DNA from: Zasmidium citrigriseum
Lineage: Eukaryota > Ascomycota > Dothideomycetes > Mycosphaerellales > Mycosphaerellaceae
Reading direction: 5' to 3'
Assembly (NCBI GenBank): GCA_002786025.1
Contig: NHNW01000080.1
Location: 1-64,000 of the forward strand
DNA: 64,000 nt
This document shows positions 43,207 through 53,613 of this stretch, piece by piece. The notes beneath the pieces are model-generated. The model had not been told where the DNA came from. It saw only the letters and a program-made list of their open reading frames with translations, and made no database searches. Positions within the stretch are counted from its first letter, which is position 1; each line of letters starts with the position of its first letter. A program made the position numbers and the translations under genes.

Positions 43207-43641
43207 CGTGGCGGATGTATGTATTCAGACAATGGTATGGATGTGTTGATGAAGCGGCTATATTGAAGCCCCTGGTGTTGTTGGTGATGTCTTGTTGAGT
43301 TGGTTGGACGTTGGTGTCGAGGGGAAAGTTGTCTGTGGAAGAACAGAAGCCTTAAGTAGTAGCCAGTGGAAGGCGCTCAAGACCTTATCACGCAGCATGT
43401 GAGAGGAAAACCTCAAATGAGGCAACGAAACGACCAAGTGAAGGAGCGCATGTAAATCGGACTTCAACGTGAAGCCTGCAGCGGACCCCTTTTCGGAAAG
43501 TTCTCAGCGCTGTTGAACGCCCTCTTGATGCTTTCCGCAAACGTTAGCGACGCCCTGAAAGATGGCTCCACTTAGATGAATGTTATCCTCTGGCTCGGCT
43601 CCAGTGGATGCTAGTCAATTATTTCCGTGGAGACTTGTTGT
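43207..43641. other. Gap between BTB-type gene and two-pass membrane gene
   Basis: It is 435 bases and holds the promoter of the BTB-type gene and the 3' region of the membrane-protein gene, both on the minus strand. No gene-like signal was seen. Confidence 0.4.
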
Positions 43642-44994
43642 TCAGACTTCGATCTTCGCATGCCTAAAGTACTTCATGCCCAGCCAGGCCACCAAGATCC
43701 AGAACCACGCCACAACCCCAGTCAGAACGATGAGAGCCGGATAGTAGCCCACAATAGGCAGCGTGGGATCATCTTCGAGCTCTGGCGGCGCATACGGTGT
43801 CTCCCCAACATCCCAAGCCCAACTCCAGATCTCCAGACAGCTGCCCATTCCCACGGTGAACGTCAGCCAGGTGACGAAAAGAATGACCCATCCCCAGTAC
43901 TCAGTCTCCGTATAGTCGTGCGGTTCGAGCTCTGGATAGCTGGTGAGCGTGGTGATGTTGTGAGATAGGGGCGACGAGCGTTGTTTGGAGCTTAGACGTC
44001 GGGTGACAGATTCGACGGAGACGGAGGTCATAGACGGGAAATAGCTGGTGGCGGTGGACGAGAGCGGCTTCTTGAGCGACGGTGTATCCCTTGGTTGACT
44101 GACGAAGCTATTAGCCGGACGGTCGAAGGTAAGAACGTCATCGTCGTCTGTGGTGCTGGTGTAGCTGGCCTGGCTGACGGGACTCTTCAGATCCAGGGGA
44201 CTGGCCAGTTCCGTAGAGGCCTTTCGATCCGCGGTCTGGGCTCTATGTTCTGTAAGAAGGGACAGTCGTGCTGATGTCGCCGCTGCAGATTCTCCCCATC
44301 CGCTTTCACTGCTTTCGTTCGCTTCGACATGCTCGTAGCTGAACTTCTCCCGCAGACTGGTATTGCTCTCATTGCCTGCAATGAATGCAGGCGTGTCCAA
44401 GTCTCCCCCAAACGGCTTGGTCGGGGCGGGGGCCGAGATTTGCTCGTCCAACGACTGCTTCGGCAGCTTTGAAGATGGACTCCGCTGCAGTATGGTGTTC
44501 TTGCGCTCTCTGCCTTCCGTCACCAGCCGTCGTCCACCTAGAAGTGCAGTCTTCCGAAGCGAGCCCTTACGCTTCCTCGTCTTGTTCTGCTTCATCGCCG
44601 CCGCCATCGCACTCTCACCCTTAGTAGGGGAGACAGGTGATATAGCCGTCTCATTGTCATCATCTATGCTCTTCCTGCTCTTGGTAGACTTGGGGCTTTT
44701 CGGGCTTTGCGGTGCATCCTGCTCTCCTCTCGACGGCGGTCGGCCCAGGAAATTCAGCTTCGCCAGTATTCCCCCGCTGAAGCTGCGTTTATGACCAGTA
44801 GCCTTGGGCTGTGAGGAGCTCGCGGTAGCGTTGGGGGACACAGCGGCGGATGGCGAGCTCCACGGCAGTCTCATGGTCTCGGATGAGAATTTGATGTGTC
44901 CATCGCTGGGTTCGAGGTCGATTTCAGGATGAGGGCCAGAGACGGTTTTACGGCGGTCGCCATTGCCGCCAGTTGAGGCGGTTCCATTTTCCAT
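43642..44994 (-). CDS. Membrane protein with long disordered head and two C-terminal spans
   Basis: This is a single exon of 450 aa. Residues 1 to about 350 are Ser/Thr/Pro/Lys-rich and look disordered and heavily phosphorylatable (repeated SPKSPKS and SPVSP patches, basic NKTRKRKGSLRK). The last 90 residues hold two membrane spans, one around WGWVILFVTWLTFTVGMG and one around ALIVLTGVVAWFWILVAWLG. They are separated by a short acidic, Pro-rich loop (PYAPPELEDDPTLPIVGYYP). The C-terminus is short and basic (KYFRHAKIEV). I recognise this as a pattern of conserved but unnamed ascomycete proteins, not a characterised family. There is no signal peptide, so it would be tail-inserted. Confidence 0.65.
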   Translation of the reverse strand: MENGTASTGGNGDRRKTVSGPHPEIDLEPSDGHIKFSSETMRLPWSSPSAAVSPNATASSSQPKATGHKRSFSGGILAKLNFLGRPPSRGEQDAPQSPKSPKSTKSRKSIDDDNETAISPVSPTKGESAMAAAMKQNKTRKRKGSLRKTALLGGRRLVTEGRERKNTILQRSPSSKLPKQSLDEQISAPAPTKPFGGDLDTPAFIAGNESNTSLREKFSYEHVEANESSESGWGESAAATSARLSLLTEHRAQTADRKASTELASPLDLKSPVSQASYTSTTDDDDVLTFDRPANSFVSQPRDTPSLKKPLSSTATSYFPSMTSVSVESVTRRLSSKQRSSPLSHNITTLTSYPELEPHDYTETEYWGWVILFVTWLTFTVGMGSCLEIWSWAWDVGETPYAPPELEDDPTLPIVGYYPALIVLTGVVAWFWILVAWLGMKYFRHAKIEV

Positions 44995-45406
44995 CGCGTG
45001 TGGTCAGCAAGCACATGGATGGGCTGCGCTTGCTTTATCGTGAAATGATCCTGGCGACCAACTGGGTTTGCATAGGTGTATGAGTCTATTGATATAGGTA
45101 GATCGTCGCTCCTGTCCTCGAGAAATGTGTTTAGTCGAGGGAAATGAATGGAGAGCCGCGCTCTGGAGTTGAGTGGGAGCTTGGGGTAAATCGAGGTCAA
45201 GTGAAGCTATGGCCCGCCGTAGCCGTTCACCCTAGACCGCATGCAGGCTGACATGTGAAAGGGGCCGCACTCCCGTCTGGCTTTCGTACCTGCATACACC
45301 CCACCTACACTCCCGTCTCGCTTGGGCAACATCGCCCTCCAATGCTCAACTGAGCCTTTTCTATCCTACCGATTGCTCTCGTCCTGAGAGGCCACACTCA
45401 TTCACA
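44995..45406. promoter_or_regulatory. Divergent promoter region, two-pass membrane gene and Zrg17-like gene
   Basis: It is 412 bases between divergent starts, with pyrimidine-rich leader before 45,407. CTCCCGTCT occurs twice (about 45,270 and 45,310) as a short direct repeat of unknown meaning. Confidence 0.4.
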
Positions 45407-46930
45407 ATGTCAGCATCCAGCCTGCCCATCCCTCAACCGCCTCGAACGCCCACGCCGCCCTCAGAAAAAGCCCCCTCACCGCAACCCGTAGGCCTAGGCC
45501 TAGGCCCAAGCATCCAAACAGAGCACGACTACGACATCCAAGCCGGCATCAACGACTCCCCCGAACGCGAGCGCAATGGCACAATCGGTAGGATCGATTC
45601 CGCCGCCTCCATGCTCTCCCCCACCAGCGCGACCTTCAGCGTGACAAACGGCGGCTTGAGTCCTCAAGGAAGTCTCTACAGCCCCGTAACACCCCAGACC
45701 GCGAGCACAGATGGCGGCTTCGGGAGTATAGACGCCAACGCGGGCGCTGGGGTCGTCACGAATCCTTTCAACTTCACGCCGGTGCAGTATGCGCCTCCTT
45801 CGCAGGCGGGGCAGAAGAGCGAGTTGTTGGGGAAGAGGAGGGGACATAAGTATAGACATTCGTCTATTCATGCTAGTCATATGGACTCTATATTCAAGTC
45901 TCCGGCACCCAGCCAGAGGACGCCTTTGAGTGTGCCGGCGAGTTTGCCTATGCCGACTAGGAAGGAGGCTTGGTGGAGTATGACGAGGCACCAGACGATG
46001 AGACTGAGTTGGTGTGCATGTCACTTCCTCATCGCGGGATATGTGCAGTTCAGTGGAGCCGGGAGTCTGGCTATGACAGCACTGAGTCGACTTTTATTGT
46101 TTGATGCAGCGGGTGCCACGGTCTGCGTGGTTGTGGATGTCATGGGCAATTTCGAGGTCTGGAAGAGGAGTTCGATCAAACATCCGTTTGGACTGGAGCG
46201 AGCTGATGTGCTTGCCGGCTTTGGCATGGCGGTCTTCATCGCTTTCATGGGCTTGGACGTCATCAGCCATGGCATTCAGCATTCGCTCGAGAATGTTGGC
46301 TCCCACGAGGCTCATTCTCCGCACGACCATGAACGGGTTGGAGCTGCTCACGTCGATACTGCCAGCTTGCTATCCATTGTAAGCACGGTCGTGTCTGCCG
46401 TATTGCTCAAAAACCATGCAAGAATCGGCAAGGCAATGAGATTCGAACTTCTAGCCGGCTGGGGAAGGATCCTGGGCAACCCATCCCACTTTCTGACGCT
46501 CTCCTGCTCGGTCTTGATGCTCTTGCTACCTTTCATGACGAATGACTCGTACGGCTGGTTTGACAAGGCGCTCTCGTTCATCATCGCAGGCTTGATGATT
46601 GCGTTCGGCGTACGACTCGCAACATCCCTGGCGTCAATGCTCCTCATGAGCTACCGACCAGCAGAGAAGGGCGCAATCCACCGCATTGTTGACGAGATCG
46701 CCAACTCAGATCCATCCGTTACGAACGTGGACGAGGCTCGATTCTGGCAAGTGCACTATGGACTCTGCATGGCGAACTTGAAGCTCCGATATCGAAGCAG
46801 CAGAGGAGGTTATGGCATGAACACGGACGACATTACGAGGATTCGACAAAAGGTTGCTAGTCTGATCAGACAGCGCCTGGGAGGTGTGAGATGGGACGTT
46901 AGTGTACAATTATCGGTCGAGACGGATTGA
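45407..46930 (+). CDS. ZRG17: Cation diffusion facilitator, Zrg17-like (ER zinc transport partner)
   Basis: Zrg17 pairs with Msc2/Cis4 to move zinc into the ER and early secretory pathway. This is a single exon of 507 aa. The first 190 residues are disordered and Ser/Pro-rich, and about six membrane spans follow. KHPFGLERADVLAGFGMAVFIAF, including the CDF-typical HPFG-x-x-R signature, lies near the third span. The usual CDF metal-site HxxxD is not seen in the second span (LFDAAGATVCVVVDV) nor in the fifth (HVDTASLLSIVST). This fits Zrg17, which is thought not to carry the transport site itself. A cytosolic C-terminal domain follows (DEARFWQVHYGLCMANLKLRYR). The assignment rests on layout and these motifs. 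Confidence 0.78.
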   Translation: MSASSLPIPQPPRTPTPPSEKAPSPQPVGLGLGPSIQTEHDYDIQAGINDSPERERNGTIGRIDSAASMLSPTSATFSVTNGGLSPQGSLYSPVTPQTASTDGGFGSIDANAGAGVVTNPFNFTPVQYAPPSQAGQKSELLGKRRGHKYRHSSIHASHMDSIFKSPAPSQRTPLSVPASLPMPTRKEAWWSMTRHQTMRLSWCACHFLIAGYVQFSGAGSLAMTALSRLLLFDAAGATVCVVVDVMGNFEVWKRSSIKHPFGLERADVLAGFGMAVFIAFMGLDVISHGIQHSLENVGSHEAHSPHDHERVGAAHVDTASLLSIVSTVVSAVLLKNHARIGKAMRFELLAGWGRILGNPSHFLTLSCSVLMLLLPFMTNDSYGWFDKALSFIIAGLMIAFGVRLATSLASMLLMSYRPAEKGAIHRIVDEIANSDPSVTNVDEARFWQVHYGLCMANLKLRYRSSRGGYGMNTDDITRIRQKVASLIRQRLGGVRWDVSVQLSVETD

Positions 46931-47192
46931 GGGATCGCATTGCATCGTTTGAAGCGTGGCGCTGGAGGGATGGGCGACTTTGATAGATCTAGGATGAGAT
47001 ACCCGATCTGTATGATTAAATGAAACGATGAATCGTTCCCTCATCAATTTGTATCCTATACTTCATGCATGATCTGTACTATCGTAAACGATATCGTCGT
47101 CTCCTTCGCTTGTGAGAGTGGCACAGACCACCACAGCTTCAACCTCACGTCTCGAATCCATCTTGCCGCTACAAACTACAACATCAACCAGA

Positions 47193-48536
47193 ATGCCACC
47201 CATAAAACGATACGAATGGCTCTGCCTCAGAGCTATCAAATCTCGCCAGCCACGATGCTACTCTACGACCGAAAGTGCATCAGCGAACGAATCTTCAAAC
47301 GATACACCACCTCTCGAATCGTCCTCCGAACCTCACCTCGACGAACCAGACACTTTCGATACCGCTCGCTCCACATTCACACCTCACACCCTCCTCCCCT
47401 TCCTCGAAAAACAAGACACCATAGCCCTCCGCAAACTCCGCACCCACCTCCACAAAATGCAACACACAACAACTCTCACGGAAACAACCCTCCTCTCCTA
47501 CCGCTCCACCCCGCCAACACTCCAAACCCACCCCACCCTCCCCCCTTACACCCTCCTCCGCAGCAACCGCGCCCTCCTAACCTCCACCCGGCGCTCCAAA
47601 GCCCTATCCCAAAATATCCTCTCCAACATCGACGATCTCGAAAACACCCTCTACCCGTATGAAAAAGGACCGCTGGAGACGGAAATTTGGAAGGAGAAGG
47701 TTAAGGGATTAGGGAGGGAGGAGCTGAGGGAGTTGAGCGTGGATATGAAGAATGAGGTTGATGGGCAGAGGAAGAGGTTTTCGCAGAAGATGGGGGGTTT
47801 GGGGAGTTTGGTTGATGGGATGAGGGAGGGGTTGGGGTTGGAGGTTCGGAGGAGGCGGTTGGGGAGCTTGGGGAGTGAGGTTGGTTGGAGAGAGGGGGAG
47901 GGGAGGGGGGAGATTGTGAGGAGGTTTTGGGGGAGGGAGAAGAAGGAGCATGGGGACGAGAATGGCGAGAGTGGTGCTCAAGCTTCCGCCAGCGATACTA
48001 GCAGTCCTGCTGCCGCTTCTGAAATTGCAAAAGTCGAGGGAGAGGCCCAAGAGGCTGCAAAACCCACAGACACTGCTACCACAGCTACGGACACCGCTAC
48101 GACTACCGCTCCAGACAACTCTTCAACCGACACAATCGGAACCGCCAAAATCGAAGCCGAAGCCGAAGCAGCCACATCCCCAGCATCCAAAGCAACCGCA
48201 ACCCCAACTCCATCCATGGACTTCAGCTTCTCCCCCATGGAACTCGCCGAAGCAGGCCTCGATCCCAAGCCCCCAATTCAACCAACCTCTAAATCCGAAA
48301 GCAAAACCCTCCGCGACATAGCCCGCTTCACCAACCCCTCCGCCTCGCGTCCCAAAACCAAAACCAAGAACTCCCCATCCGGACAGAGGCCCATGGACTC
48401 CTTGATTGCGAGTTTGAGAATGGAGACGGGGGCTGGATCCCTCGAGAAGGAAGCAGCAGAGGGGTATGGACAGTCGGCGCCGAAGATTGAGGAGAAGCTG
48501 GATCCAGAGGGGAGGAAGCCGAATCCGTTTGACTAA
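47193..48536 (+). CDS. Unknown protein, possibly mitochondrial, low-complexity
   Basis: This is a single exon of about 447 aa from MPPIKRYEWLC. An ATG 27 codons upstream (47,112) is also in frame. The inner start gives a basic, Arg-rich N-terminus followed by RQPRCYS, which resembles a mitochondrial targeting end. The middle (about residues 140-245) is a charged helical region suited to a coiled coil. After it come Ala/Thr/Glu repeats (TATTATDTATTTA) and a Pro/Ser-rich segment. A final conserved-looking block reads FSFSPMELAEAGLDPKPP and ends EGRKPNPFD. I do not recognise the family. Composition switches sharply from C-rich to G-rich and back along the gene. Confidence 0.6.
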   Translation: MPPIKRYEWLCLRAIKSRQPRCYSTTESASANESSNDTPPLESSSEPHLDEPDTFDTARSTFTPHTLLPFLEKQDTIALRKLRTHLHKMQHTTTLTETTLLSYRSTPPTLQTHPTLPPYTLLRSNRALLTSTRRSKALSQNILSNIDDLENTLYPYEKGPLETEIWKEKVKGLGREELRELSVDMKNEVDGQRKRFSQKMGGLGSLVDGMREGLGLEVRRRRLGSLGSEVGWREGEGRGEIVRRFWGREKKEHGDENGESGAQASASDTSSPAAASEIAKVEGEAQEAAKPTDTATTATDTATTTAPDNSSTDTIGTAKIEAEAEAATSPASKATATPTPSMDFSFSPMELAEAGLDPKPPIQPTSKSESKTLRDIARFTNPSASRPKTKTKNSPSGQRPMDSLIASLRMETGAGSLEKEAAEGYGQSAPKIEEKLDPEGRKPNPFD

Positions 48537-48809
48537 AATTAACAATGTGGAAGGGCAGTTTTGTTGGACGAGGCGAGAGATATGTTGCCAAAGTAACTGT
48601 TGCGATATGCCCACGAAACGGAAAGTAAGATGTAGAATGTGTGCTCGTTGTAACGACTGCTCCCAAAATGAGCGTCATCTCTTCATTCTGTATTCTTAAG
48701 CTACCGAAAGAAGTGACAGTGCATTCAGCCAAGCCAAACTCCATCTCAATCCATAAAAGGAGTGTCCATCACACCGTAATCTCTTCAATCTTCTCCCTTC
48801 TCTCCACTC

Positions 48810-51371
48810 TTACGTCCCTCCAATCGACCCACCAACCTGGCTCTGGTTCTGCGTCTCCGGGTAGAAGAACGCGATAATAGCAATAATCACATACGAAGCA
48901 ATCAAAAGACTGCCCTCGAGGTAATTACTGCGACCATCCAGAACCAAGAAGTTGACCACGAAAGCAGTGACGAACAGACTGACCGTCTCGAACAAGTTGA
49001 AGTACAGACTCATCTCCGTCTTGAGAATCCAGCCGAGCAGGACGACGATTGGCGTGACAAAGAGGGCGATTTGGATGCTGGAGCCGACGGCCACACCGAT
49101 GGCGAGATCCATCTTGTTCTTGGCGGCGACGGTAACGGCTGTGACGTGCTCGGCTGCGTTTCCGACAATAGGCAGAATGATGAGACCGATGAAGGCTTCG
49201 CTGACGGACGGAGAGTTTTCTATCATTTCCGGGATCGCGTCGACCATGAATTCAGCGCAGACGGCGACTAGGGCAGTGGAGATCAAAAGGAGCATGACAG
49301 CCGCGGTGCGAGACATGTTCTCTTCGGGTTCGTCGTCATCGTCCTCTGTAGCAACGGTTGGGGTGTCGGAGTTGATCTTGCGGATAGACGTGCGCTGGTG
49401 CTGGTACGGTGGCAAAGGACCTGCATTGTTCGATGGTGTACCTTGGCGATTGAGACGATCTGGCAACGAGCTCGTGCGCCTGAGATTATGAGCAGACTGT
49501 GATCGGACAGGTGGTGGACGAGAGGCGACATTCGCGGCGGGCGGCTGGTTGAAGACGTTGTTGGACAAGACCGATGGTAGGGCGGGCCGGACACGAGAAG
49601 AGATCCGCTGAATGTTATACGGCAGCCTCGACTGGTTTGCGGCAGGTCGGTCGTTGGCAACTTGGACTTCATCCGAGAACTCAACCTTTGGCCCGTCAGT
49701 CTGGCCGATTGTTTTCTCGTCCTCGACAGCTGCATTCTTCTCTGCATCCTTCTCGGCCTCGCGCTGACGACGCTTCTTCTCCTTCTTCTTCGAGTGCTTC
49801 TTACGACGCTTCTTAGGATCCGGAGATGCTGAACCGTCGTTGCTCATGTGGCGTCTAGTAGCCCAATCGTAGCGACGGCTAGCGCCATTGTCTTCCTGGT
49901 CGGCATCCACACCATCGATGTTGTCGACAGACTCCAGAGCAGACTCGCGGCGCACAGCAGAGTGGCCTCCAACGTGATCAAGCGGATCCTGACGTTCCTG
50001 GGTCGAGGGAGAACTAATCACAGACGGGACCTTCGACGTTGGTTTGCTGCTTCCAGTGCTGGCGCTTGACTTGCGGCGCATGCGGTGCTTGATCATCCTC
50101 TTCATTTTCTTCGTGGTGGTGGCGACCGAACCAGAGTTGGACGTGTCGGAATCGCTACTAGAAGACGAGCTCGAGTCGTCTGAAGAAGATGAAGACGAAT
50201 TCATGATGTCGGCGAGTACACCAGGATGTGACTCTTCGTCGATGATCTCCTGAGGAGTACTCTCGTACATGTAGGCGTGGGACTTGAGCTGGAACAGAAG
50301 GTATAACATGTAGACGATCAGCAGGACGACGCTGGTGCCACGGCTGACTTTGAGAACAGCAGAGTCGGCATCGTTTACACTCTGGTCGTTGAAGGAGGCG
50401 TGGAATGCAGTCTGTGTGATAGTTAGTCGTGGTCTGATCTTGACTGTGATTAGATTGGCTCAACTCACTGGTAGCAGTAGACTCATGACACTCAAACTGA
50501 GCAAACAGGCGCTCATCTGCGTGACAGTGCTGTTGTATACCTGTTCTCTGAAGCGTAGGCCACCGAAGAGGAAAGCCATGCCCAGAATGAGCAGCAAGTT
50601 TGCCAGAATGGAGCCAAGCAAAGAAGCCTGAACAATACGGATCTCATTCTTGACCAGGGCAATGATGAAGATGATGAGCTCGACAGCGTTTCCGAACGAG
50701 ACGTTGAGTAGCGCTCCAAGAGTATCTCCCAGACGGCTTGCCACGCTTTCAGTGGCGTGACTGAGCAAGCCAGCCAGAGGCACGATGGCGATTGCATTGA
50801 TGGCGAAGATGACTGAAGGACTCAATCCTGCAGCCTCGACGGCAATACCAGCAGGAACAGCGACAAGGAGAACGTTGACCCAACTGTGGAAGATGGCATT
50901 CTTGAAGTGCATGCCAAAGCGCTTGCAGCCATTCTTCATGCGAGTAGTAATAGGTGGTTTCTTCTGGTCTTGCTCGGTGGACTTTATGGCGGAATCTCCA
51001 GCGCCCGCATCTTCGGTATTCGGAGGGGGAGCTGGTGGAGGAGCGGCTTGCGATATAGCATCGGCAGTGTCGTTGTGGTTGGACTTCTCAGGGTCACGGC
51101 CGTGGTCTCTGGCTCCATCTCCTCCATATGTGCCATCGTCGCCTGTGGCTCGGTCATCGGAGCGCAGCGGTGCTCCGCCGCGTCCATTGGAGTCGCTTAG
51201 CCCGCCAGCTTCGGAGAGCTTGGAGAGCTTGGTCGGGGTTGGCGTGCTGTTGGTGTAGTGCGTGGGGAGGATGCCTCCGGTGGTGTCGACAGTAGGTAGG
51301 CTGCGTTGGCTGGCAGTTCGGATTGCCTGGGATCGGTAACGGTCTTGATGATGGTCAGCGGGGTCTCCCAT
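48810..51371 (-). CDS. VCX1: Vcx1/CAX-type vacuolar cation/proton antiporter with a very long central loop
   Basis: CAX antiporters use the vacuolar proton gradient to load Ca2+ and other ions. Exons are 51,371-50,469 and 50,411-48,810, with a 57-nt intron, for about 834 aa from MGDPADHH. An in-frame ATG at 51,494 would add 41 residues. Both signature repeats are present: GNAVELIIFIIALVK in the first half and GNAAEHVTAVTVAAK in the second, each carrying the Glu of the transport site. Between them lies a central cytosolic loop of over 250 residues with a Ser/Asp run (SSSSSSDDSSSSSSSDSD), a Lys/Arg run (KKRRKKHSKKKEKKRRQR) and Pro-rich parts. Yeast Vcx1 is only about 411 aa. The long loop and N-terminus suggest regulation, which is inference. 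Confidence 0.85.
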
Positions 51372-51494
51372 TCGCGTGTGCAGCCTCTCGAGCGTGAGGA
51401 GGGTTTCAGGCGTCAGAAGAGGGAGTGGGATGAGGCAAGCTATAAGCAATGGACTTGGGAACACGTGAATGAATGCTAAGCAACGCGACTCCAC

Positions 51495-52857
51495 CAGAAA
51501 GTGCGTGGCGTCGCGCGATGATTGGGAGCACGGGGAAACCTGGGCCGGAGGAATCTTGGTGCTGATAAGGCGGAGGTAAGGGGGGCAAACTTACACATAT
51601 CAGTCTCGCCCCAAACCGTCGCGAAGGGGTGTCGAACGGGCGAGCAGCGTGTAGGCAAGCAGCGAAGAAGATGGACGACGAGGAGGTGTTTGCTATTTGA
51701 TTGCAAGTTAGCGGCGAGAACCTGCTGCGACCTGGCATGCAAGTCCCAAACGACGCGCCAAGCCTGCTACGATCGTTCTGGAAACACATCCCTGCCGCAT
51801 TCCGTCATCGGCCCAATCGGGTCGTCGCTTCCACAAAAGCTCCGCGCAAGCCTCACTTGCCTCAGCCACGAAATGCTTGCCACGCTTCATCATGTCGCCC
51901 ACCTGTGCCGTCTTGGAATCGCTCACTTGGCAGGGCCGCAGCGAGTGACTTCATCTTCATCATCTGCTCATTGAACAGAAGGCAAACGAGGCGGCGAGGC
52001 CGTGGGAGGACAACTACTCCGCCATCTTCGGATCTCTGCTTCTCCACGATCGACTTTGGTGGCACCCGGTTGCACTACGGAGTCTAGTCCTGAGCATCAC
52101 CTCACAGCCACGACCACAGCTATCGCTTGCCGCGGTGTATGAAGGAACAAGCTTGAGACGGCAGGACTTGCGCAGAGGAGCTTCGATCAGGCGATGGGTC
52201 GATGTCAGATTGCAGAGACTTGCTTGTCTGTGGGCAAAGCATCATCCAGGAAAACGTTGCGCTGATATGATACGATATACTCACACTCCTCTGCGAGGTG
52301 ACGTTCAACTTCCTACGCCCACGGACTCCTTGGAACCCACCGCAAATCGGACTCTTCTCCTGCTACTTACTACGACCAGGTCTTGGACGTTGGAGATGCT
52401 CGACCAAAAGCTTATGATGCGGCATAAGCATTCCTAAGACTTGGACAAGCTCGGCATCCCAGCATGGAAGCTGGTCATGCGAGCATTATGCGCTGCAGAT
52501 CCCGCATGTACTGGAGAGCCTCATCATCAAGCAGGTACTGTAGGATCAACTTCGAACTACCTCCTACGTCAGCCGGCAGCAGCTCAAGCTTGTACGGTTC
52601 ATGCTGTGCATGTGCTTGGAACCACTTGCTGCATACATAAAAGGAGCTCAATCTTGCTACTGCGAGCAAAGCGAGGACATGTAAGAAGGGCTTCGGAGGT
52701 CTTTTCGACGTTTACCTTGACTGATTCAGCTACTGGATCTAGAACTAAGTATTGATCGGCCTGGCAGCTTGGAGACTGGCTCATTCGCCTCTGATTGAGT
52801 GGAGTTTGTTTCTTCGCAAGCATCATCTTCTCAATACCACCTCTCCCTTTTCATCCC
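51495..52857. other. Long intergenic region between antiporter and GST-like gene
   Basis: This is 1.36 kb, the longest gap in the island. It contains the antiporter promoter and the 3' side of the GST-like gene. Several ORFs of 60-150 codons overlap on both strands, but none has a recognisable domain. A minus-strand ORF at 52,475-52,669 looks faintly protein-like (KLELLPADVGGSSKLILQYL), yet I could not join it to a neighbouring exon with matching phase. No tRNA was found. Confidence 0.35.
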
Positions 52858-53613
52858 CTACCTATCCTCCTTCAACCACTCCCCACAAGCCCCATGCACC
52901 TCTTTCAACTCCGGCACCTCCTTACATAGCCTCTCGCACAACCCCTCGTCAATCCTGTGGAAACTCTCCACCATACTTGAAATGACGAGGTCAATATAGC
53001 TGACTCTACTCCCCTCCACAAAAGGCCCCTCATCCTTCTTCGCCTCCTTCAAAAACCTCCTCATCCCCTCAAACCCCGGCTCAGCATTCTTCCACGCTGT
53101 CTCGCCACCTTTCGTCCCCTCAAGCTCCTCAATCGACATCCCGAAATTGGCTTCTTTCTTCACGGTCCAGCCGGGGACGGTCTCAGGGAGGAGGATGTTG
53201 CGGCGGATGGCGGGGTAACAAATAGCCATCAAAGGCATGATCAAAGGACCGAAAACTTTCAGAACCTCATTATGAAGATTATTCTCCAGGTGCAAACTCG
53301 GCTCCGGATGGAGTACCTCCAGCTTCGTAGCTATGACATCCGAGTCCATAATCGCCGTCCCATCAGGAAGCTGGATCGCCGGCACGGTGTATCGCGAGTT
53401 GGGCGGTCCTGGAGCGCCTTCGGGTTTGGGAGGGTGTGGTTGGATGCCGAGGGCGGAGAGAGTGGGTTCGATCTCGTCGTGGGTGATGAATTTGGTGGTG
53501 TAGGGGATTTTCTTGTAGTTGAGGACCATGCGGGTTTTCCAGACGTTGGGGGACCAGCAGCCGTATTCGGGTTTTTTGGTTGGGAGGTCGAAGAGGATTG
53601 TTTTGTCGGGCAT
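52858..53613 (-). CDS. Glutathione S-transferase-like protein
   Basis: This is a single exon of 251 aa. The first 105 residues fit the thioredoxin-like GST domain: a start of TILFDLPTKKPEYGCWSPNVWKTR leading into the first helix, then KKIPYTTKFI, YTVPAIQLPDG with the cis-Pro after Val, and IMDSDVIATKLE, the family's usual E/D-S equivalent (here DSD). The rest is helical, as in the GST C-terminal domain, with a late EGSRVSYIDLVISSMVE segment that contains the conserved Asp. It resembles fungal GST-like proteins of the type found near secondary metabolism, but here it stands alone. Detoxification is a reasonable but unproven role. Confidence 0.8.
   Translation of the reverse strand: MPDKTILFDLPTKKPEYGCWSPNVWKTRMVLNYKKIPYTTKFITHDEIEPTLSALGIQPHPPKPEGAPGPPNSRYTVPAIQLPDGTAIMDSDVIATKLEVLHPEPSLHLENNLHNEVLKVFGPLIMPLMAICYPAIRRNILLPETVPGWTVKKEANFGMSIEELEGTKGGETAWKNAEPGFEGMRRFLKEAKKDEGPFVEGSRVSYIDLVISSMVESFHRIDEGLCERLCKEVPELKEVHGACGEWLKEDR

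Noticed and set aside
45489..45512. GGCCTAGG-type palindromic repeat
   Set aside because: It lies within coding sequence and simply encodes a Gly/Leu repeat in the disordered head of the Zrg17-like protein.
52475..52826. Possible small two-exon minus-strand gene
   Set aside because: Two ORF pieces look mildly protein-like, but the only plausible intron joins them out of phase and no family is recognised.
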